DNA of 5,360 bases. Origin: JBPOFM01 sp038259855 (lineage in GTDB: Bacteria > Bacteroidota > Bacteroidia > Flavobacteriales > Flavobacteriaceae). The notes under the pieces were generated by a model. It saw nothing but the letters and a program-made list of their open reading frames with translations, made no database searches and had not been told where the DNA came from. Below are positions 1 to 4,731 of the stretch, piece by piece. Position numbers and translations under genes: made by a program. How positions within the stretch are numbered: the stretch's first letter is position 1; each line of letters opens with the position of its first letter. The stretch covers positions 1 to 5,360 of the forward strand of contig JBBSOJ010000231.1 of the NCBI GenBank assembly GCA_038259855.1, given 5' to 3'.

Positions 1-906
1 ATCGGTTCCAATGACGATATCGGCATTTACTTTATCTGCCAGTTCCAGTGCCATTTTTAGTGCTTCCGGTTCTTCAGGATTTGGTGATTTTACGGTTGGG
101 AAATCACCGTTCGGTTCGCGCTGTTCTTCAACAATATGAACATTTTTATATCCAGCTCTCTTCAAAGTTTCAGGTACAGAAACAATCGATGTGCCATGAA
201 GCGACGTAAATACAATAGTTAAGTCATCTTTTACCGATTGCGGTGTATTAAAACTACCGTTTTTTACGGACGCATCAATGAACACGTCATCGACTTCTTT
301 CCCAATGGTTTTAATTAGACCTTCATCTGCCTTAAAATTTATTTCAGAATAATCCAGCGTATTGATTTCCGTTATAATTTCGCCATCCTGCGGTGGTACC
401 AATTGCCCGCCATCTTTCCAATACACCTTGTAACCGTTATATTCTGGAGGATTATGTGATGCAGTCAAAACAATGCCGCATTGGCAACCTAAATGCTTAA
501 CAGCAAAGGATAATTCTGGGGTAGGGCGTAAGTCTTCGAAAAGGTAGACTGTAATTCCATTGGCAGAAAACACATCTGCCACAACTTTTGCCAACGTGTC
601 GCTATCATGTCTACAATCATACGCGATCGCCACTTTCAAATCTTCGTTAGGAAATGAGGCACGCATGTAGTTGCTCAAACCTTGAGTGTTTTTCCCAAGT
701 GTATATTTGTTGATTCTGTTAGTTCCGACTCCCATAATACCGCGCATGCCACCGGTTCCAAAATCTAGATCTTTATAGAAACTTTCCTGTATATCTTTTG
801 GATTATGTGCTATACTGTTTTTGATGAATTCGTGCGTTTCTGCATCAAAAGTTGGGGTCAGCCACGAATTGATACGTTCTAAAATAGTTGGATCGATGTG
901 AATCAT
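1..906 (-). CDS. Phospho-sugar mutase, PgcA/PGM2-type (alpha-phosphoglucomutase/phosphomannomutase), 3' end outside window
   Basis: Cytoplasmic enzyme of the alpha-D-phosphohexomutase superfamily, which interconverts hexose 6-phosphates and 1-phosphates through a phosphoserine. The ATG is at 906-904 and 302 codons are open to the left edge. Residues 49-56 (FGTGGMRG) form the substrate/phosphate loop of domain 1. The phosphoserine loop TASHNP lies at residues 148-153, with Ser150 the expected phosphorylated residue, and is followed by the PEYNGYKVYW stretch typical of the PGM2/PgcA branch. LHGTS near residues 236-240 belongs to domain 2. The metal-binding loop (usually GTDPDADR) begins at residue 300 and is cut after GTD by the window edge. 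Family members are about 560-590 residues, so roughly half is missing. It lies 80 bases after the glycosyltransferase on the same strand and could supply glucose-1-phosphate for nucleotide sugars. Glucose versus mannose or glucosamine specificity cannot be settled from this part, though the loop sequences favour phosphoglucomutase. Confidence 0.93.
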   Translation of the reverse strand, partial: MIHIDPTILERINSWLTPTFDAETHEFIKNSIAHNPKDIQESFYKDLDFGTGGMRGIMGVGTNRINKYTLGKNTQGLSNYMRASFPNEDLKVAIAYDCRHDSDTLAKVVADVFSANGITVYLFEDLRPTPELSFAVKHLGCQCGIVLTASHNPPEYNGYKVYWKDGGQLVPPQDGEIITEINTLDYSEINFKADEGLIKTIGKEVDDVFIDASVKNGSFNTPQSVKDDLTIVFTSLHGTSIVSVPETLKRAGYKNVHIVEEQREPNGDFPTVKSPNPEEPEALKMALELADKVNADIVIGTD

Positions 907-926
907 GGTAAAGTGATTTTATTAAA

Positions 927-960
927 CAAAAATAAGCATTATGATAACTGTTGATGACAA
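927..960 (-). promoter_or_regulatory. Candidate Bacteroidetes-type promoter for the phospho-sugar mutase
   Basis: On the minus strand TATTTTTG (934-927) matches the TAnnTTTG -7 consensus of Bacteroidetes primary sigma factor promoters. A TTG at 960-958 could serve as the -33 element, but the 23-base spacing is longer than the usual 19-21. Transcription would begin about 15 bases before the mutase ATG. The region is AT-rich, so a chance match is possible. If real, it gives the mutase expression independent of the upstream glycosyltransferase. No terminator hairpin is seen between the two genes. Confidence 0.3.
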
Positions 961-986
961 TACGATTATTAATTTGATTCGGAGCA

Positions 987-1934
987 TTACAAATTGAGTT
1001 CATCCTTAACCAAATAGCGCCTTCTATCTTCTTTTGACCGAAGAACGATTTCTCCTAAAAATCCTGCTATAAAAAATTGTGTGCCTATAATCATGGTGGA
1101 TAGTGCAATGTAAAATTGTGGCCTTTGTGTAATCAATCTGCCCGAAGGATTGAGTATAACTTTGTCAATTCCGAGATAGAGCGTGAAGCAGAAACCAATA
1201 AAAAGCATGATGGCGCCCAAGGCACCAAAGAGATGCATGGGCCGTCTGGCAAAACGAGAAATGAACCATATGGTCACCAAATCCAAAAAACCATGTACAA
1301 ATCGGTTCATGCCAAATTTTGTCGTGCCGTATTTTCTAGCTTGATGCGCAACTACTTTTTCCGTTATGTTAGAAAAACCAGCATTTTTCGCTAACACTGG
1401 GATATAGCGATGCATTTCGCCATTGACATCTATATTCTTTACGACGTTTTTATTATACGCCTTTAAACCGCAGTTAAAGTCATGTAGATAGACACCGGAG
1501 GTTTTACGTGCGGCCCAGTTGAATAATTTTGATGGTAAATTTTTAGAAACGACGGAATCGTAACGTTTCTTTTTCCAACCCGATACCAAATCATAACGAT
1601 CTTTATGTATCATATGATAGAGTTCAGGAATTTCTTCAGGGCTATCTTGTAGATCTGCATCCATCGTTATGATGACGTCGCCTTGTGATTGGGCAAATCC
1701 TGCGTGTAAGGCTTGTGATTTTCCAAAATTCCGAAGAAACTGGATGCCTTTGACACGGACATCTTTTTGGGAAAGTGATTTGATAAGCTCCCAAGAACCA
1801 TCAGTGCTGCCATCATCAATAAAAATGATTTCATATGAAAAATGATTGGATTCCATAACAGTTGAAATCCAATCATATAATTCTACTAAAGACTCTTTTT
1901 CATTGAGTAGTGGTATGACTACTGATATGTTCAT
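987..1934 (-). CDS. Family 2 glycosyltransferase with two C-terminal membrane helices (polyprenyl-phosphate sugar transferase type)
   Basis: A 315-residue inner-membrane enzyme expected to transfer a sugar from a nucleotide donor, probably to undecaprenyl phosphate, on the cytoplasmic face. The N-terminal GT-A fold shows VVIPLLNE (5-12), the IDDGST nucleotide-binding motif (39-44), NFGKSQALHAGF (69-80) and the DAD metal motif (92-94) within MDADLQDSPEEIP, which closely resembles DPM1/GtrB/ArnC-type enzymes. HDFNCGLKAY (151-160) and ARKYGTTKFG (199-208) are further conserved acceptor-side blocks of this group. Two hydrophobic helices (about 233-256 and 273-297) are followed by a basic tail (KEDRRRYLVK). 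The length is normal for the subfamily. Start ATG is at 1934-1932, immediately ahead of the beta strand, with no Shine-Dalgarno, as usual in this phylum. It lies 53 bases after the DUF4199 gene on the same strand, with no promoter or terminator visible between them. The sugar and final acceptor cannot be read from the sequence. Confidence 0.93.
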   Translation of the reverse strand: MNISVVIPLLNEKESLVELYDWISTVMESNHFSYEIIFIDDGSTDGSWELIKSLSQKDVRVKGIQFLRNFGKSQALHAGFAQSQGDVIITMDADLQDSPEEIPELYHMIHKDRYDLVSGWKKKRYDSVVSKNLPSKLFNWAARKTSGVYLHDFNCGLKAYNKNVVKNIDVNGEMHRYIPVLAKNAGFSNITEKVVAHQARKYGTTKFGMNRFVHGFLDLVTIWFISRFARRPMHLFGALGAIMLFIGFCFTLYLGIDKVILNPSGRLITQRPQFYIALSTMIIGTQFFIAGFLGEIVLRSKEDRRRYLVKDELNL

Positions 1935-1987
1935 GTCTATGATTCTAATATTTAAGCTGTTAGTAAGCGTATAAGTATTATATCTAC

Positions 1988-2515
1988 TTAAGCATGGGTA
2001 TTTTCTTTTTTCAAGGCCAATCCTGCTATCACTGAAATAATCAATCCAAAGAATAAATTACCAACAATTTGAAAAGCGGTGGTAATCCATGGTGACGAGA
2101 ATTTACGTCCCATTTCCATAGACATTTCTATTTGTTCTTCGGACATATCAGGATTTTGCTCAATCATATTGTCGAATTGTACTTGCATCATTTTTTCTAA
2201 AAAATCAGGCTCGATATACGTCATAAATATAAACTGGTAAATCGCACCAATAATTCCCGCAATAAGTGCCACACCTACACCAATTTTTATGGCTTCACCC
2301 AAGGTTAAAAAACCACCATTACTTTTTTTGTATTCATTGATTCCGTAAGTGATGGCGACAATCATGACGACAATCCCAAGGATACTGGCAATCCAGTTCT
2401 GTTCCACAAGTGAATTGGTGACATACATCACCACAGAGATGAGAATTGATACGACACCTAAAATAAGACCGTAGTTGAGAATGAATTTTCTAGCTTGAAG
2501 TTTTTGTGTTTCCAT
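1988..2515 (-). CDS. DUF4199 domain membrane protein
   Basis: A 175-residue integral membrane protein of unknown function that I recognise as the DUF4199 family, common in Bacteroidetes. It has a short basic N-terminus (QKLQARK), then hydrophobic helices at about 12-35, 41-60, 75-100 and 144-167. Between helices 3 and 4 is a soluble segment (about 101-140) rich in Met, Glu and Gln (FLEKMMQVQFDNMIEQNPDM and onward). The motif GGFLTLGEAIKIG (67-79) just before helix 3 is the family's recognisable block. The C-terminus is short and charged (KKENTHA). It is the first gene of the minus-strand group and is transcribed divergently from rpmE2. The same neighbourhood (DUF4199, glycosyltransferase, L31) recurs in flavobacterial genomes as far as I recall, but this gives no firm role. 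No catalytic residues are apparent. The start at 2515 is the first ATG ahead of helix 1. Confidence 0.85.
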   Translation of the reverse strand: METQKLQARKFILNYGLILGVVSILISVVMYVTNSLVEQNWIASILGIVVMIVAITYGINEYKKSNGGFLTLGEAIKIGVGVALIAGIIGAIYQFIFMTYIEPDFLEKMMQVQFDNMIEQNPDMSEEQIEMSMEMGRKFSSPWITTAFQIVGNLFFGLIISVIAGLALKKENTHA

Positions 2516-2562
2516 TAAGGTTGATTTAAATTTGTAAATTAGTTATTGCAAATGTTAGTAAA

Positions 2563-2570
2563 CAAATATA
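2563..2570 (-). promoter_or_regulatory. Candidate -7 element for the DUF4199 gene
   Basis: The minus strand reads TATATTTG at 2570-2563, an exact TAnnTTTG match, about 48 bases before the DUF4199 start codon. I cannot find a TTG at the expected 19-21 base spacing upstream (nearest at 11 and 31 bases), so only the -7 half is supported. It would be the promoter of the DUF4199-glycosyltransferase group, opposite to the rpmE2 promoter. Confidence 0.35.
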
Positions 2571-2670
2571 CCAAAAGGTTACAAAATACATCTCGCTTCC
2601 TCAATAATATGATTAAAGTGCCAACTCTTTTGGTTTTTAAGCAATTTCAAAAAAATAATACTTAAAATTA

Positions 2671-2700
2671 TTGTGGATTTATAAAAATTCCTTAAATTTG
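2671..2700 (+). promoter_or_regulatory. Bacteroidetes-type promoter of rpmE2
   Basis: TTG at 2671-2673 (-33 element) and TAAATTTG at 2693-2700 (-7 element, exact TAnnTTTG) are separated by 19 bases, the optimal arrangement for Flavobacterium and Bacteroides primary sigma factor promoters. Transcription would start near 2705-2708, giving a leader of about 30 bases before the rpmE2 ATG at 2738. A strong promoter here fits a ribosomal protein gene. An AT-rich inverted repeat (AATAAT at 2654-2659, ATTATT at 2667-2672) touches the -33 element. Confidence 0.7.
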
Positions 2701-2737
2701 CACTTCCAAAAAATGAACTGATTTAAAGTACACAGAG

Positions 2738-2989
2738 ATGAAAAAAGGTATACATCCAGAAAATTATAGACTTGTAGCATTTAAAGATATGTCAAATGAA
2801 GACGTATTTTTATCAAAATCTACAGCAGATACGAATGAGACCATTGAGGTTGATGGTGTTGAGTATCCAGTAGTGAAAATGGAGATTTCTAGAACCTCTC
2901 ATCCATATTACACAGGTAAATCTAAATTGGTTGATACGGCAGGTCGTATTGATAAGTTTAAAAACAAATACGCTAAATTCAAAAAATAA
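2738..2989 (+). CDS. rpmE2: 50S ribosomal protein L31, type B
   Basis: An 83-residue ribosomal protein that sits on the large subunit and contributes to the bridge between subunits. It begins MKKGIHPENYRLVAFKD, the standard N-terminus of type B L31, and continues with NEDVFLSKSTA (20-30), SRTSHPYYTGKSKLVDTAGR (51-70) and a basic tail (KFKNKYAKFKK). The length is typical for the type B form (about 80-90 residues). There is no cysteine, so the zinc-binding Cys pairs of the type A form are absent and this is a zinc-independent (C-minus) version. In Bacillus and Proteobacteria the C-minus paralogue is induced under zinc starvation, whereas in many Bacteroidetes it is the main L31; the strong generic promoter and lack of an obvious Zur-like palindrome are consistent with constitutive use here. 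It is monocistronic, flanked by its own promoter and terminator. Confidence 0.97.
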   Translation: MKKGIHPENYRLVAFKDMSNEDVFLSKSTADTNETIEVDGVEYPVVKMEISRTSHPYYTGKSKLVDTAGRIDKFKNKYAKFKK

Positions 2990-3008
2990 GTTTAGCATTA
3001 CGTCTTAC

Positions 3009-3045
3009 AAAGCCTTCTTAATTTATTTTGAAGGCTTTTTTGTTT
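3009..3045 (+). terminator. Rho-independent terminator of rpmE2
   Basis: AAAGCCTTC (3009-3017) pairs perfectly with GAAGGCTTT (3030-3038) as a 9-bp stem around a 12-base AT-rich loop, followed by a T-rich tract (TTTTTTGTTTT including the stem end). It starts 20 bases after the rpmE2 stop codon. The upstream flank is not A-rich, so it works mainly in the plus direction. It separates rpmE2 from the following gene. Confidence 0.88.
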
Positions 3046-3055
3046 TCTATATTTA
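3028..3055 (+). promoter_or_regulatory. Weak candidate promoter for the GlmU-like gene
   Basis: TATATTTA at 3048-3055 matches the TAnnTTTG -7 element except for its last base, with a TTG at 3028-3030 spaced 17 bases upstream inside the rpmE2 terminator. Transcription would start near 3061, leaving a leader of about 68 bases. The terminator upstream implies that the GlmU-like gene needs its own promoter somewhere in 3046-3120, but no better match is seen there. Confidence 0.22.
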
Positions 3056-3128
3056 GCCTATTTTTAACCCAATGAGCCAGTTGTAAATGTCCTTTGCAAT
3101 TGTTTTTCAGTGATCTGAACGTTATGAT

Positions 3129-4307
3129 ATGATGAATTATATTCTTTTTGATGGTCCATCTAGAAACCATCTTTTGCCTTTTACGTTTACAAGACCCGTA
3201 GCTGATATTAGGGTGGGTATTCTCACCATTAGAGAAAAATGGGAACACCATCTAAAGGCTACAACATCGACGCTTACGGAGGGCTATTTGTCAAGTAAAT
3301 TTCCGTTGGTCGAAACAAAGCAAAATATCCTGATTAATGCGTCGTGCATTCCAAATGCTGAATTAATTGGTGCAATTGAAAAGCTACAAAATAATCAAGC
3401 ACTCTATAATAAGGGTCGTGTGATTGCTTACGCCACCAAAGACGTGAGCGCAAGCCAACAGTTGGATAATTTTGAAATCGTTCAATTTAACGGCGATATT
3501 CTGACCATAGAATATTCATGGGATATTTTTTCAAAAAACGGAAACGCCATTGATCTCGATTTTAAACTTTTGACTAAAGGGCGTCAATCGCAACCAATTC
3601 CAAAAAGTAACAATGTAATTAATGCAGAGTCCATTTTTATTGAAGAAGGCGCCCAGCTTGAGTTTGCAACTCTCAATGCCAGCTCTGGACCTATTTATAT
3701 AGGTAAAGATGCCGAAATTATGGAAGGAAGTATGGTCCGTGGGCCTTTTGCGCTCTGCGATCATGCGACCCTAAAGCTTGGTACCAAAATTTATGGTCCA
3801 ACCACTGTGGGGCCACATAGCAAGGTTGGGGGCGAGGTCAATAATTCGGTGCTTTTTGGATATTCCAATAAAGGCCATGACGGATTTTTGGGCAATTCGG
3901 TCTTGGGAGAATGGTGCAACCTTGGGGCTGATACAAATAATTCGAATTTAAAGAACAATTACGCCGAAGTGCGACTTTGGGATTATACGACCGAAGGATT
4001 TGCCAGAACAGGTTTGCAATTTTGCGGATTGTTGATGGGCGATCATAGTAAATGCGGTATCAATACCATGTTCAATACAGGAACTGTTGTTGGTGTAAGC
4101 GCCAATATTTTCGGTAGCGGCTTTCCTAGAAATTTTGTTCCTAGTTTTAGTTGGGGCGGAAACGGTGGTTTTACAACCTATCTAACCAAAAAAGCATTTG
4201 AAGTGGCGGAAGTGGTCATGTCTAGACGTTCTATAGAATTAACACAGGATGATAAAGATATCTTGCAGCATATTTTTGAGCAAACACAGAAATTTAGAAG
4301 GGAATAA
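3129..4307 (+). CDS. GlmU-family sugar nucleotidyltransferase/acetyltransferase, Bacteroidetes type
   Basis: A 392-residue cytoplasmic protein that I recognise as the alternate bacterial GlmU family, expected to acetylate glucosamine-1-phosphate and join it to UTP, giving UDP-GlcNAc for peptidoglycan and lipid A. The nucleotidyltransferase-like half (about 1-150) carries the family block PFTFTRPVADIRVG (17-30) then TIREKWE (33-39), with several basic residues that could bind nucleotide; the classical GlmU GxGTRM loop is absent. From about 165 to 330 hexapeptide repeats (IYIGKDAEI, KIYGPTTVGPHSKVGG) form a left-handed beta-helix. His250 in SNKGHDGFLG falls where classical GlmU has its catalytic histidine, followed by NLGADT in place of NIGAGT. 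The C-terminal tail (about 331-392) is helical with PSFSWGGNGG at its start. Classical GlmU is about 455 residues, so this is shorter. Two in-frame ATGs occur (3129 and 3132); homologues begin MNYILFDG, so 3132 is likely the true start. No Shine-Dalgarno is seen. The exact sugar substrate is inferred. Confidence 0.88.
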   Translation: MMNYILFDGPSRNHLLPFTFTRPVADIRVGILTIREKWEHHLKATTSTLTEGYLSSKFPLVETKQNILINASCIPNAELIGAIEKLQNNQALYNKGRVIAYATKDVSASQQLDNFEIVQFNGDILTIEYSWDIFSKNGNAIDLDFKLLTKGRQSQPIPKSNNVINAESIFIEEGAQLEFATLNASSGPIYIGKDAEIMEGSMVRGPFALCDHATLKLGTKIYGPTTVGPHSKVGGEVNNSVLFGYSNKGHDGFLGNSVLGEWCNLGADTNNSNLKNNYAEVRLWDYTTEGFARTGLQFCGLLMGDHSKCGINTMFNTGTVVGVSANIFGSGFPRNFVPSFSWGGNGGFTTYLTKKAFEVAEVVMSRRSIELTQDDKDILQHIFEQTQKFRRE

Positions 4308-4320
4308 AACGTAATCGCTA

Positions 4321-4647
4321 ATGTTAGGAATTGTCTTTTTATATTTTATCGGGAAGTATTTTTACAAATTATCAGAGCAGTTTCACAAGAATAAATGGGT
4401 ATTTGCCATATTGGGAATTGTCGTTTATTACGCAGGTACTATCATCGGTGGTGTCATATTAGCCCTTTTGGATGAATTGGTAGGTATTGGTTTCGATTGG
4501 GACAATAATTATACCTTAACGCTTATTGCCCTACCTTTTGGCTTGGGTTCAGCCTATATTTTTTATTATGTATTAAAAAAGCAATGGGAGAAAACTGTGA
4601 TTATCGTCCCTGATGAAATTCAAGATATAGGAAGATCATTAGATTAA
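4321..4647 (+). CDS. Small multi-pass membrane protein of unknown function
   Basis: A 108-residue hydrophobic protein I cannot assign to a named family. Hydrophobic stretches are at about 2-16 (LGIVFLYFIGKYFYKL, partly amphipathic, perhaps not spanning), 25-50 (WVFAILGIVVYYAGTIIGGVI and onward) and 64-86 (TLTLIALPFGLGSAYIFYYV). An acidic loop (DELVGIGFDWDNN, 51-63) lies between the last two, and a soluble acidic tail (VPDEIQDIGRSLD) ends the protein. It starts 13 bases after the stop of the GlmU-like gene with no terminator between, so the two are almost certainly co-transcribed. Co-transcription suggests an envelope-related role but nothing more specific. The ATG at 4321 is the only plausible start; a GAAGGGA stretch at 4297-4303 is too far upstream to be a normal ribosome binding site. 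Confidence 0.8.
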   Translation: MLGIVFLYFIGKYFYKLSEQFHKNKWVFAILGIVVYYAGTIIGGVILALLDELVGIGFDWDNNYTLTLIALPFGLGSAYIFYYVLKKQWEKTVIIVPDEIQDIGRSLD

Positions 4648-4656
4648 ACTTTTAAC

Positions 4657-4664
4657 TACATTTG
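4657..4664 (+). promoter_or_regulatory. Candidate -7 element for the exported PD40-like protein gene
   Basis: TACATTTG at 4657-4664 is an exact TAnnTTTG match just after the stop codon of the small membrane protein gene. No TTG is found at the optimal upstream spacing, so the -33 half is weak. The predicted leader of roughly 60 bases would include two short hairpins. It is the best promoter candidate in the 84-base gap before the ATG at 4732. Confidence 0.4.
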
Positions 4665-4688
4665 CCGCTAAACCCCATCTTTGAGATT

Positions 4689-4709
4689 GTTGGCATATAT
4701 ATTGCTAAC
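4689..4709 (+). other. Short inverted repeat in the leader of the PD40-like gene
   Basis: GTTGGC (4689-4694) can pair with GCTAAC (4704-4709) as a 6-bp stem with one G-U pair around a 9-base AT loop. A smaller ATCT/AGAT hairpin with a 3-base loop sits just before it (4677-4687). No T tract follows, so neither is a convincing terminator. They may be weak leader structures or chance. Confidence 0.25.
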
Positions 4710-4731
4710 TGTGTCTGAAAACATAGCACCT

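Noticed and set aside
1116..1394. 92-residue open frame on the plus strand opposite the glycosyltransferase
   Set aside because: It lies wholly antisense to a well-supported gene, has low-complexity polar composition with no recognisable motif, and no promoter precedes it.
1667..1876. 69-residue frame on the minus strand inside the glycosyltransferase
   Set aside because: It is an alternative frame within the conserved catalytic domain of the glycosyltransferase, with no independent support.
2621..2640. CCAA/TTGG inverted repeat followed by a T run, considered as a terminator
   Set aside because: The stem is only 4 bp with no G-C-rich extension, and no plus-strand gene ends upstream of it.
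3081..3096. CCTTTG at 3091-3096 considered as a -7 element for the GlmU-like gene
   Set aside because: The TA of the TAnnTTTG consensus is missing (GTCCTTTG), leaving only the TTTG half.
2813..3251. Minus-strand open frames opposite rpmE2 and the start of the GlmU-like gene (2813-2998 and 3018-3251)
   Set aside because: Both are antisense to clear genes; the second also runs across the rpmE2 terminator and the intergenic gap. Neither shows a domain, signal peptide or promoter.
3531..3764. 77-residue minus-strand frame inside the GlmU-like gene
   Set aside because: Antisense shadow of the beta-helix coding region with no supporting feature.
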